NCBI GenBank assembly: GCA_963843645.1 | Contig: CAWJLE010000003.1 | Coordinates: forward strand, 1,798,001 to 1,862,000 | Length of the DNA: 64,000 nt | Reading direction: 5' to 3' | Source of the DNA: CAWJLE01 sp963843645 | Lineage (GTDB): Bacteria > Chloroflexota > Anaerolineae > DAOTYC01 | Part shown: positions 1 to 8,479 of the stretch, piece after piece | Position numbering within the stretch: position 1 is the stretch's first letter | Layout of the letters: each line of letters starts with the position of its first letter | Program-made: the position numbers and the translations under genes | Notes under the pieces: generated by a model | Told to the model about the DNA's origin: nothing | The model's database searches: none | Seen by the model: only the letters and a program-made list of their open reading frames with translations

Positions 1-1
1 T

Positions 2-1327
2 CGGTTCGTCGTGAATTCCGCCTGGACCGGGCGTTTCTTCAGCCATATGCTGGGCTATGAGCACAAAGTCGAGTTAATCTACAATTGGACAGCCGTTAAG
101 GATGGCGTCCACGTTCCTGCTGACAAATACAGGCGCCCTCGCTGCGTCTGCCTCAGCACGTTTGATCGCCACAAAGGCTACGACGTCCTGCTCCGGGCCG
201 CCGCTATCCTGAGGGACCGCCAGGTCCCGTTGGAGCTCGACTTGTACGGCATGGGCTCAACGCGAGCCGAGATGCAGGCGCTGAGCCAGCAACTGGGCTT
301 GGATACCGTGGTCAAGTTCAATGACCGGACCGACGACGTGGATGGTGTCATGGACCGCTCCTTCTGCCACATCAGTCCGTCGTATATCGAGCCTTTCGGC
401 ATGACGATCATCGAAGCCATGGCACGGAAAACACCGGTCATTGCGACCACTTCAGGCGGTCCGCAGGAGATCATTGAGGACGGTGTGAGTGGCCTTCTCG
501 TTCCGCCCGGCGATGCCGACGCCTTGGCCGACAAAATGGAGTACATGCTGCAGCGACCAGACGTGGCCGAGCAGATGGGTGAATTGGGCTACATCCGGGT
601 GCGCGATTACTTCTCGGAAGAGGCCGCCCGCGATAAATTCAGCGCCCTGATCCGCGGCGCCGTCGACGATTTTCGAAGCTACCCTTCCGCAATCGTGACA
701 TTCTGGGACTTGTATCGGATTATGATGGAGAACGCGACTGATCACGAAAGTCTGGTTGCTCGTCTACGTGAAGCGGTCACGGTGCTCTCTCAGTCCGAAC
801 CGGGGTTGCAGGTTCTTCGAGATCTGCCTGGGATGGTGCACGACAGCGTGGCGAGAGCAGGCGCTGTGAATGCGAAACCGGCGAGACTGTCCATTGAGCT
901 GCCGCGGCCGTTCCCTCGCCGGAGCACTAGGCTGAGAAGACGGCTTCCCTACCAGGTGACTGCCCCACAGTCTGGCTGGCATGGCCTGGACGTACTGGTC
1001 GGCACGCACCAGCACCCCGCCGCGGGCACGCTGACCCTGCGGATACTGACCCCCACCGGATCTGTGCTGCGTGAGGCGAGGGTCGACCTCGAGCATGCGG
1101 TCGATAACAGTTGGCTGAGCTTCGCCTTCCCTCCCATCGCTAACTCAGCCGGTCATACGTTTGTGGCGGAATTTGCCCTGTCCGGCGGTGGACCGGACAC
1201 TCGGATAAGCCTGTACGAGACCGGCGCGCCAATGAGTCGCCTGACGCTGGCGTGGTTTTACCTGGTGGGTCTGAGCGGCTTTCAGCCGCTCAGAGATTCG
1301 CTCTGGTATCACATGAGGTGTTCATGA
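2..1327 (+). CDS. GT4-family glycosyltransferase with appended C-terminal domain (5' partial)
   Basis: The reading frame is open from base 2, so the N-terminal domain lies outside the window; the GTG at 11 is only an internal Val codon. About 441 residues remain. The retained half is the donor-binding domain of a GT-B glycosyltransferase of family GT4: the STFDRHKGYDVLL segment, then the EX7E motif in the stretch EPFGMTIIE, then a GG-x-x-E nucleotide-sugar contact region and GLLVPPGD. It probably adds a sugar from a nucleotide-sugar donor during polysaccharide assembly at the cytoplasmic membrane. After residue 290 comes a separate beta-rich domain of about 130 residues that resembles the tail of the next gene product. 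The stop overlaps the next start as ATGA, indicating translational coupling. Acceptor and donor cannot be told. Confidence 0.85.
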   Translation, partial: RFVVNSAWTGRFFSHMLGYEHKVELIYNWTAVKDGVHVPADKYRRPRCVCLSTFDRHKGYDVLLRAAAILRDRQVPLELDLYGMGSTRAEMQALSQQLGLDTVVKFNDRTDDVDGVMDRSFCHISPSYIEPFGMTIIEAMARKTPVIATTSGGPQEIIEDGVSGLLVPPGDADALADKMEYMLQRPDVAEQMGELGYIRVRDYFSEEAARDKFSALIRGAVDDFRSYPSAIVTFWDLYRIMMENATDHESLVARLREAVTVLSQSEPGLQVLRDLPGMVHDSVARAGAVNAKPARLSIELPRPFPRRSTRLRRRLPYQVTAPQSGWHGLDVLVGTHQHPAAGTLTLRILTPTGSVLREARVDLEHAVDNSWLSFAFPPIANSAGHTFVAEFALSGGGPDTRISLYETGAPMSRLTLAWFYLVGLSGFQPLRDSLWYHMRCS

Positions 1328-4300
1328 CTGATTCGCCCGGCTATGGCTGGAAAGCCATTGTGGAGAGCATGGAGCGAGGGACCGAGACGCGATTTTCCGT
1401 CAGTTGGTTTAGAGCCCATCCCATCACCAGGAATCTCTTGCAGGCCGACATCCGCTGGGGCCATACCCTGGATCTTGCCTGTGGCCTGGGAATACGCACT
1501 GCTCTTTTGAACAAAGAGAAGAAATGCCCGATCGTCGGTTTGGACAACGACGATTATGCTGTCGAATACGCCAAACGGCTCGCGGTCTCGAGTGTGGGAA
1601 ACGTATCCAACGCCGTCCGATTCGTGACCGGCTCGTTTTACTGCATTCCTTTTCATGATGATTTCTTCGACAATGCCGTGTTCATCGCGGGGATCGAGCA
1701 CGCTCAATATCCCGTGCAATGTATGGACGAAATCGAGCGGGTGGTGCGACCTAACGGCCGCTTGTTTCTGTCGGTGACAGAGTGCAATTTCCACGCCGAC
1801 CCGCAGCATCTCTCTTCGTGGAACGAGAACGCTGTGGTACGCCTGTTGTCCTGCTACGGTGACGTCGAGACGTGGGTGGATGAGAGCATCATCTACGCCG
1901 TGCTGACTTTCCGCCGTCGTGAAACGCCGGTCAGGCCCAAGCTGGTTCTGTGCGACTTGAACACGCCGGATACCTACACTCCCCAGTGGGTTCAGGCTTT
2001 TGAGCGACTGGCTGATCTGGAGGTGATCGGCCTCGAACAGAGCGGAATGCGGGCCACTTCGGACTTGACCGATGCCATCGTGTCCAAGTGTGAGAGCGCG
2101 GAAGTGCTGCACCTGGGGACCGGCGCGAACTTTGAGAATATCACGGACGTGCTTCGTCGGGTAAGAGAGAATGCCCACCTGATCATCAGCAAGTGGTATG
2201 GTGATCCGTCAGAGCCGCGCTATCATCGCGAAGTCTGCGCCCCTTCTGAATACATGGATCAGGTATTTCAGGCCACATTGAGCGACACCAAGGCCATCAG
2301 CCGGAACTGCGCGCAGTTCTTCCTGAACGGTACTTTCGATCCTACCCGGCTCAGAAAGTGGATACCGTGGCGCGAGCGGCCCGTCGACATCCTAGTTGTT
2401 GCGAATGCCTATTCTCCGGAGAGGCTTGCGCAAATAAGAAGCTACTTGCCGGACGAGTTCAACTGGCTATGGGTGGGCGACGGTTCTCCGAACGGTCGCC
2501 TGGCGAGGCAGGCCACGCTGGATCTCTTTGGCTATGCCAGGACCGTGGTGAATGCCGTCATTCCGGAACATCGTCAGCTTTCGCGTCACATCACGACCGG
2601 CTGCTACGTCGCCCTCGCCTCCGGCGCACTGGTGTTTTCCAACGAAATTCCCGGACTCGACGATCTCTTTCAAGGCGGTGTCGTCCAACTCAATGACGAC
2701 ACTTTGCGCTGGCACAGCGCTTACTACAAATGGCTTGTGGATACTGACGACAACGTCATCGCCGACCTCCTGGCAAGGAATTTGATGCAGGTCTATCGAT
2801 ACCACACGTATGACTACAAGACCTACTGCATCCTGAGACACGCCGGATTCTCGGTTCCCCGGCACGCTGAGGTGCGGCCACCAGTGGATTCGGATGAGCT
2901 TATCTCAGCAAGTGAAACATCATTGGGGACCAACAACGGGTTCTGGGATGATCTCGATCGGCGCGGCCTGAAGTATCATCTGGCTGACCGCCCATTCTTC
3001 TTCGGGCGCGGACGGTTAGTTGAGCGTCCCGTTTGGCTCGATCTGGGATGCGGGGCGGCAAAGAGCCCTGGATTCATCGGTCTAGATCGTTTCGCCCTGC
3101 CCCTGGTGGACGTCATCACCGACCTGAACAAGGCGCTGCCCTTCGCCACCGACTCCGTCGACTTGGTCTTCGCCAGCCATTCTCTGGAGCACGTTGACGA
3201 TCTGGCATTCACGATGCAGGAAATCTACCGGGTTTGTAAGCATGGCGCACAGGTGTGCATTGTCGCGCCGTACTCCCACCAGGGATTGAACTTGGCCAAT
3301 CCCTATCACAAGCAGGCGTTCAACGAGCATACACCTCGCTTCTGGACGAACTCGCCTCTCACGACGATCTCGCCGGCAGAATACGATCATCCGACTTCGC
3401 CGACCTGGGGCCTCTCGGAAAGCGATCACAGCACACCCGGCCTGGATTTGAGATGTCTGAAGATGGAATTCTTCTATTTCTCTGCCTACCGTAGCCTGTC
3501 TTCTAATGAGCAGCGGGCGGCGCGCAAGATGTACCTGGATGTCTGCGACCTGATCATGTACAATCTGGTTGTTGTCAAGCAAGGACTGAGTGAGGCCGAG
3601 ATGCAGGATTTAGATAACAAAACCGAGTATTATGAGCCGTCGTATGTAACTCTCCGTCGGCTCAACGAGCGCGCTGACCTGCTTGAGTCGCAGTTGTCTC
3701 AGACGCGATCCCTGTTCCACGTGCAAGAAGCTGAGTTGCAGGAGGCGCGCATTGCTCTTCAGACGCGAGAAGCCGAGCTAAGCGAAATGCGCGCCGCGTT
3801 CGAGTCTCAAGACGCCCAGTATCGGCAGCAACTTGAGGCGGCGCGAAACCTGGAGAGCAGGGTTGGCATGTTGACTGAGGAGCTGCAGCGGCGCGAGATA
3901 AGCCTGACTACGGTCCTTCAGCAACGCGAGACCGAGCTGGTCCACCTGCAGCAGGCCAACGGCCGTCTGAACGACCTCCTCAATCGACGAGCGGTACGTT
4001 GGCTTCGGTCTGCGCGCCAACGTTTTCGCCGCTACGACGCGCGTGATCAGATTGCTCCGCCATTCCAGCAACTCAAGGATGACAGCCTGCTTTTTTGCAG
4101 CAGCCTGGCCGGCTTCAAGCTGCGGCCCGGACCGGACCTCCAGAGGACGCAGTTCGTTACCTATCCGATCGAGCCCAGGCGAGCGGGCTTGTGCGCGCTC
4201 TTGTTGGCGCCGGTGCTCGACTCGTCGATAATTGACGGCCGCCTGGGCATCGAGCTGGTGTCATCCGACGGAAAGCAGATCTTGGCTCAGGTCGCTGTCC

Positions 4301-4521
4301 CTGTTAGCCAGTTGACCGAGGCCGCGCCTGTCAGGTTCGAGTTCGCGCCCATCGCCGGCACGGACAGAGGCCGCTTCTGGCTGCGGGTCTTCGCGCGCGA
4401 TGTGACCGGCTCGCTGCGCGTATTCGAGTGGTGCAGCTACAGCCCGCTGGGCTTTGGACCGCGACGAGCGCGGGCTTTCTGCGGTCTCATCTTCGCCGCC
4501 GACCAGAAGCTTGGCAGCTAG
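1324..4521 (+). CDS. Large protein with two class I SAM methyltransferase domains, coiled coil and C-terminal beta domain
   Basis: The protein has 1065 residues. The start is set at the ATG overlapping the preceding stop (ATGA); an upstream in-frame GTG at 1252 would lie inside the previous gene. Domain order: class I SAM methyltransferase near residues 45-200 (motif I LDLACGLGIRT); a central GT-B-like or spore-protein-like region, about 210-520, with VVANAYSPE and WVGDG; a second methyltransferase near 565-700 (motif I LDLGCGAAK, then SHSLEHV); a heptad-rich coiled coil near 780-890 built of Leu/Glu/Gln/Arg; and a beta-rich domain near 935-1050 ending GPRRARAFCGLIF. Such fusions occur in O-antigen and exopolysaccharide loci, where the methyltransferases cap or decorate glycans and the coiled coil acts as a scaffold or ruler. 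That role is inference. It is coupled to the glycosyltransferase upstream. Confidence 0.8.
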   Translation: MTDSPGYGWKAIVESMERGTETRFSVSWFRAHPITRNLLQADIRWGHTLDLACGLGIRTALLNKEKKCPIVGLDNDDYAVEYAKRLAVSSVGNVSNAVRFVTGSFYCIPFHDDFFDNAVFIAGIEHAQYPVQCMDEIERVVRPNGRLFLSVTECNFHADPQHLSSWNENAVVRLLSCYGDVETWVDESIIYAVLTFRRRETPVRPKLVLCDLNTPDTYTPQWVQAFERLADLEVIGLEQSGMRATSDLTDAIVSKCESAEVLHLGTGANFENITDVLRRVRENAHLIISKWYGDPSEPRYHREVCAPSEYMDQVFQATLSDTKAISRNCAQFFLNGTFDPTRLRKWIPWRERPVDILVVANAYSPERLAQIRSYLPDEFNWLWVGDGSPNGRLARQATLDLFGYARTVVNAVIPEHRQLSRHITTGCYVALASGALVFSNEIPGLDDLFQGGVVQLNDDTLRWHSAYYKWLVDTDDNVIADLLARNLMQVYRYHTYDYKTYCILRHAGFSVPRHAEVRPPVDSDELISASETSLGTNNGFWDDLDRRGLKYHLADRPFFFGRGRLVERPVWLDLGCGAAKSPGFIGLDRFALPLVDVITDLNKALPFATDSVDLVFASHSLEHVDDLAFTMQEIYRVCKHGAQVCIVAPYSHQGLNLANPYHKQAFNEHTPRFWTNSPLTTISPAEYDHPTSPTWGLSESDHSTPGLDLRCLKMEFFYFSAYRSLSSNEQRAARKMYLDVCDLIMYNLVVVKQGLSEAEMQDLDNKTEYYEPSYVTLRRLNERADLLESQLSQTRSLFHVQEAELQEARIALQTREAELSEMRAAFESQDAQYRQQLEAARNLESRVGMLTEELQRREISLTTVLQQRETELVHLQQANGRLNDLLNRRAVRWLRSARQRFRRYDARDQIAPPFQQLKDDSLLFCSSLAGFKLRPGPDLQRTQFVTYPIEPRRAGLCALLLAPVLDSSIIDGRLGIELVSSDGKQILAQVAVPVSQLTEAAPVRFEFAPIAGTDRGRFWLRVFARDVTGSLRVFEWCSYSPLGFGPRRARAFCGLIFAADQKLGS

Positions 4522-4540
4522 CTTGGGAGGACAACTCATT

Positions 4541-5833
4541 ATGGTCCGGGTGTCGACCAGCGTCAGCAAGATAGGCTCCTGGCTGGGGACCTGCCACAGC
4601 TTTCAGGATATGTACGATCGGAAAAGGAATTCTTTCGATTTCGCGCGTTTCGTCCTGGCCTCCTCGGTCATCTATTACCACTCGTTCGCTCTGTTCTATG
4701 GTGTTGGGAAACAGGGCGACGTGCTCGTCAGATTGACTCGGGGCCAGTTGGATAGCGGGACTTTTGCCGTTATGAGCTTCTTCGTGATCAGCGGGTTCCT
4801 GGTCACGCAGAGCCTGGTGAACAGCTCCTCGTACTGGTCCTATCTGAGCAAAAGGGCACTGCGGATATTTCCGGCGTTCTTCGTGTCATTGGTCCTCTGC
4901 GCGTTTGTCATCGGACCGGCAGTGTCTAGTCTCGATCTGAAAAGCTACTTCTTGACCGATCAGGCGAGCGGACCCATCAGCTTCGTCTGGAAGAATCTCT
5001 CCTTCAACATATTGGGCTACATTTGGACTATCCACGACGCCTTCGCGGGCAACCCCTTCCCCAGTAGCATCAACGGGTCGATGTGGACGCTCAAATACGA
5101 GTTTGCCTGCTATTTGGCCATAATCATCCTGTCATGTGCGTATTTTTTCAAACACAGAGCGTTGCTGCTTCATCTTACGGCGGCTGTCGCCATCCTGGTG
5201 ATCCTCAGTTACAAATTCCAATTCTATCCTCTCCATCTCACGGGGTCGTTCTGGTGGTGGGTATTGAGTGACAACGAGTTCCCGCTCTTCCTCAAGTTTT
5301 CCTACTATTTCCTAGCCGGAGCTCTGGTATTCGTTTACCGCGAAAAAATCCCCTTCAATCTCGGAATTGTCCTCCTGGCCATTCTTGGACTGGTAGCCGC
5401 GACCCGGTTCCGGTTGCTGAGCTATGCCTTGCTGTTCCTTCTGCCTTATCTCATGCTGGCTTTTTGCCTGAGAGTCCGCTGGCCGAAGTTCGCCAAGTAC
5501 GGCGACTTCTCCTATGGGATCTACATTTACGCGTTCCCGGTGCAACAGACACTGGTGTATGCGCTTGGTGGCAGGTCGAGCCTTTGGACCTTCGTTGCGG
5601 CATCGTTTACGGTGACCCTCCTCGTCGCTGTACTGTCCTGGCATTTCGTGGAGAAGCCGATGCTCGATTTGAAAGCCAAGCTGAGTGGTACGACACATAA
5701 TCAAGGTCAGGCAGCGAACCGCCGCAGCCATCCGAGCAGCGCGGCAACAACCCTTGAGGTTTCGAAGAGCGACCAAGGGCCATTCGCAGCCCCATCTTCG
5801 GAAAGTGATCATCTGGCAGTCGAGCGTCCATGA
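4541..5833 (+). CDS. Acyltransferase 3 family membrane O-acyltransferase
   Basis: This 430-residue polytopic membrane protein belongs to the OafA/acyltransferase-3 family, which transfers acetyl or other acyl groups to sugars of surface polysaccharides. The start ATG at 4541 has GGGAGG at 4525-4530; a longer frame from 4454 would overlap the preceding gene for no reason. The first segment, DFARFVLASSVIYYHS, carries the Arg and His expected in the family active site near residue 40-50. About ten hydrophobic helices follow, with the conserved GSMWTLKYEF and YGIYIYAFPVQQ segments. The last 50 residues after EKPMLDLKAK are polar and look like unrelated read-through into the relic downstream. It sits 19 bp after the methyltransferase gene and probably shares its transcript. 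Confidence 0.87.
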   Translation: MVRVSTSVSKIGSWLGTCHSFQDMYDRKRNSFDFARFVLASSVIYYHSFALFYGVGKQGDVLVRLTRGQLDSGTFAVMSFFVISGFLVTQSLVNSSSYWSYLSKRALRIFPAFFVSLVLCAFVIGPAVSSLDLKSYFLTDQASGPISFVWKNLSFNILGYIWTIHDAFAGNPFPSSINGSMWTLKYEFACYLAIIILSCAYFFKHRALLLHLTAAVAILVILSYKFQFYPLHLTGSFWWWVLSDNEFPLFLKFSYYFLAGALVFVYREKIPFNLGIVLLAILGLVAATRFRLLSYALLFLLPYLMLAFCLRVRWPKFAKYGDFSYGIYIYAFPVQQTLVYALGGRSSLWTFVAASFTVTLLVAVLSWHFVEKPMLDLKAKLSGTTHNQGQAANRRSHPSSAATTLEVSKSDQGPFAAPSSESDHLAVERP

Positions 5834-5836
5834 ACT

Positions 5837-6057
5837 TCCGGACTTCATGCCCTCAACGATAATTGCGGTGGGCAAGCCATTGCTCGTCTGCACGAACTTC
5901 ACTGAGTGGAGTTCGCCGTCGCTCCCGCCTTTTGGGGAAGCGCAACGTGCCTTCGATGAGGCAAGAGCCTTTTGGAGACATGAGTAACTCTCAGTTCCTC
6001 ATCGGACCTCGGCCGCGCCGCGCCAGGGCCTTCTGCGGGCTCATTTTCGCGACGTGA
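5837..6057 (+). pseudogene. Relic of a glycosyltransferase gene (start and end fragments only)
   Basis: Two fragments remain. Bases 5837-5900 read PDFMPSTIIAVGKPLL and match the beginning of the next glycosyltransferase (SDFIPSTMITVVKPLL, bases 6187-6250) at both DNA and protein level. Bases 6004-6055 read GPRPRRARAFCGLIFA and match the very end of the two-methyltransferase protein (bases 4455-4503). They lie in different frames with about 100 bp of unmatched sequence between them. The simplest reading is a former gene with a glycosyltransferase N-terminus and the shared C-terminal domain that suffered a large internal deletion. No start signal or usable frame remains. Confidence 0.6.
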
Positions 6058-6146
6058 TCGAAAATTGCGAATCTAAGGGCGAACTCCTATAATGTAGCGG
6101 ATAAGCGCACGCATCTTCCTTGTCCCATAGCGTTAGGAGTGTAGCC

Positions 6147-7430
6147 GTGCCCACCAGGTCGTGTCCGCGCGTATTGGCCGTACCGTCCGATTTCATTCCA
6201 TCGACGATGATCACCGTGGTCAAGCCACTGCTGCGGCTGCACGAGCTTCGCCGGGTGGAACTCGACATCGCCCACGAGCGGGCCGTCGGGCGGCGCAACG
6301 TGGAATGGGCCGACGTGGTCGTCTTCTGCCGCAACATGCGGCCCCGGTACGGCCGGGCGCTGGAGTGGGCCAAAGCACTCGGGAAGCCGGTCATGTACGA
6401 GCTGGACGACAACCTGCTCGAAGTACCTCCCGACGTGCCGGACGCGCACGTATATCGCGACCCGACGCGGCAGGCGCAGCTCAGGCAGTACCTGGAGCAG
6501 GCGGATCTGGTGCGGGTCTACTCGAACGCTCTGCGCGAATACGTCGCTGACATCAACCCTAATGTGGTCAGAGTGGATGGTCCCCTGGATTGGAGCCTGG
6601 TCCCCGAGCGGCCGGCTCGTCGGGACGCACGGCGCGTTCGCATCGTGTACGCAACCAGCCGCCTGGCCGACCACATCGGAGAGATCGTCGTCAAAGACGT
6701 TCTGCGGGTGTTGGACCGCTATCCCATGGCCGAGTTTGTAGTTTGGGGGCCTCGCATTGCAGCGCTGGAAGATCATCCCCGTGCTCACCACTTCCCGCTC
6801 GTCCCAGATTACGACTCGTTCTTTCGCTCTTTCGCCCGTATGGGCTTCGACATCGGCCTGGCCCCGTTGCCGGACGGCCTGTTCTACCAATGCAAGAGCA
6901 ACAACAAGTTCCGCGAGTATGCCGCCTGCGGGATTGCGGGCCTTTACTCGGACGTCAGCGTCTATCGCGAATGCGTCGTCGAGGAAGTCAACGGGTTATT
7001 GGTCAAAGCAGAAGAAGGCGCGTGGTTCCGGGCAATGTCCCGCCTCATAGAGGACGAGGCGTTGCGCCTCGACATCAGTCGCAGAGCGCAGGTTTACGCC
7101 CGGCGTCATTACAGCATGGACAATATGTTGGACGCCTGGCTAGAGCACATCGAATTCGTCCTGGCTCGACGGGGCTTGCCGGTATCCGTCAGTGCTTCCT
7201 GCAGCGGCGACTTAGCCCCAACCGGCCTGCCGTCGGCCGGCTCGGTCGTCGCCAACGGGACCGATTCCGTCCGGCGCGGCCGACGGGTCGCCGAAAAGCT
7301 CTTCGGTCTGGTGCAAACTCGGGGCTGGCGCTTCACTTTAGGATACGTGGGCGTGCACTACGGCAGTCTGGTGCAGTCCGTTAAACTCAAACTCCGGCTG
7401 CGGCAGCGCCCCTCTGCGAGATTTAAGTGA
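6147..7430 (+). CDS. GT-B glycosyltransferase
   Basis: The protein has 427 residues. GTG at 6147 is chosen because AGGAG lies at 6135-6139 with 7-nt spacing; the in-frame TTG at 6120 has no comparable site. The product has a GT-B fold layout: an N-terminal acceptor domain starting PRVLAVPSDFIPST, a middle segment VMYELDDNLLEVP found in GT4-like enzymes of polysaccharide loci, and a donor domain with YATSRLADHIGEI, FDIGLAPLPDGLFYQCKSNNKFREYAACGIA (read as separate motifs) and a VNGLLV loop. The Lys and Glu of KFREYA are the likely nucleotide-phosphate contacts. It overlaps the next gene by 4 bp (GTGA). Sugar specificity is unknown. Confidence 0.83.
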   Translation: MPTRSCPRVLAVPSDFIPSTMITVVKPLLRLHELRRVELDIAHERAVGRRNVEWADVVVFCRNMRPRYGRALEWAKALGKPVMYELDDNLLEVPPDVPDAHVYRDPTRQAQLRQYLEQADLVRVYSNALREYVADINPNVVRVDGPLDWSLVPERPARRDARRVRIVYATSRLADHIGEIVVKDVLRVLDRYPMAEFVVWGPRIAALEDHPRAHHFPLVPDYDSFFRSFARMGFDIGLAPLPDGLFYQCKSNNKFREYAACGIAGLYSDVSVYRECVVEEVNGLLVKAEEGAWFRAMSRLIEDEALRLDISRRAQVYARRHYSMDNMLDAWLEHIEFVLARRGLPVSVSASCSGDLAPTGLPSAGSVVANGTDSVRRGRRVAEKLFGLVQTRGWRFTLGYVGVHYGSLVQSVKLKLRLRQRPSARFK

Positions 7431-8479
7431 GGGATTCTTCCCAGGCTTCACAAGTGCCTCTGATCAGCGTGTCAGTGCTGAACTATAAGCAGGCCGATTA
7501 TGTGCCGCGCTGCCTGGCCGCTGTGGCCCGGCAGACCTACCCGCGCCTCCAGGTGCTTTTTTCTGATAACGGATCCGCGGATGGATCAGTCGAGTGGGTC
7601 AGGGCCCATCATCCAGAAATCGAGGTCATCGCCCATCCCACGAACCTGTACTTCTGTCGCGCGCACAACGTTGCCATAGCCCGGTGCCGGGGCGAGTTCG
7701 TGTTGACGCTGAACGTGGACACGTGTTTGGCCGACACGTTCATCGAGCGCATGGCAGCAGCGATGGAGCTGGACCCTCAGATCGGAATGGTCTCGGGCAA
7801 GCTGCTTCAAATGGATCGTGATTTTCGGCCGCTGGCGCCGCCCGTTCTCGATTCGACGGGGATATGGTTCACTCCCGAAATGCGGCACTTCGACCGCGGA
7901 CAGGGCGAGAGCGACCGGGGGCAATACGATCGCGTTGAATACGTCTTTGGGCCCTCGGGCGCGGCCGCGCTCTATCGCCGGACGATGCTCGATGACCTAG
8001 CTTTTCAGGGAGAGTACTTCGACGAGGATTTCGTCATCTATCGTGAGGACGCAGACCTGGCGTGGAGAGCCCGGTTGTTGGGCTGGCGCGGCCTGTATGC
8101 GCCCCAGGCAGTAGCCTACCACGTCAGGCGAGTGCGCCCCGGTCTCGGACCGCGGCGCCGGGAGATCAGTCCCGAATTGAACATGCACTCCGTAAAGAAT
8201 CGATTTCTCATGCGCGTAAAGAACCAGACGTGGGCAAACGGCCTGCGCTTTTTGTGGCCGACTCTGCGGCGCGATGCCCAGGTTGTCGGCTACGTGCTGC
8301 TGGTGGAGCACAGCTCGCTGCCGGCCCTGGGCCAGGCCGTCGCGCTGCTGCCTCGCGCGCTGTCCCGGCGCAAGCACCTCATGTGCCGCAGACGCGCCTC
8401 CGAGCACGATCTGGCCCAATGGTTCGCCGATCACCCTATGTCGTTCCCGTATCCGGCATCCGCAGGAACTCGCCCATGA
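7427..8479 (+). CDS. GT2-family glycosyltransferase, rhamnosyltransferase-like
   Basis: This 350-residue enzyme starts at a GTG overlapping the preceding stop. It is a GT-A fold inverting enzyme of family GT2: VSVLNYKQADY at the N-terminus, FSDNGSADGS for the nucleotide-binding Asp, LNVDTCL at the DXD-equivalent position, FGPSGAAALYRR in the acceptor region, and the EDADLAWRARLLGW motif typical of WbbL-type rhamnosyltransferases. It has no obvious transmembrane helix except weak hydrophobicity near the C-terminus, so it probably works at the inner membrane face on a lipid-linked acceptor. The stop overlaps the next start (ATGA), so three glycosyltransferases are translated in sequence. Confidence 0.85.
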   Translation: MRDSSQASQVPLISVSVLNYKQADYVPRCLAAVARQTYPRLQVLFSDNGSADGSVEWVRAHHPEIEVIAHPTNLYFCRAHNVAIARCRGEFVLTLNVDTCLADTFIERMAAAMELDPQIGMVSGKLLQMDRDFRPLAPPVLDSTGIWFTPEMRHFDRGQGESDRGQYDRVEYVFGPSGAAALYRRTMLDDLAFQGEYFDEDFVIYREDADLAWRARLLGWRGLYAPQAVAYHVRRVRPGLGPRRREISPELNMHSVKNRFLMRVKNQTWANGLRFLWPTLRRDAQVVGYVLLVEHSSLPALGQAVALLPRALSRRKHLMCRRRASEHDLAQWFADHPMSFPYPASAGTRP

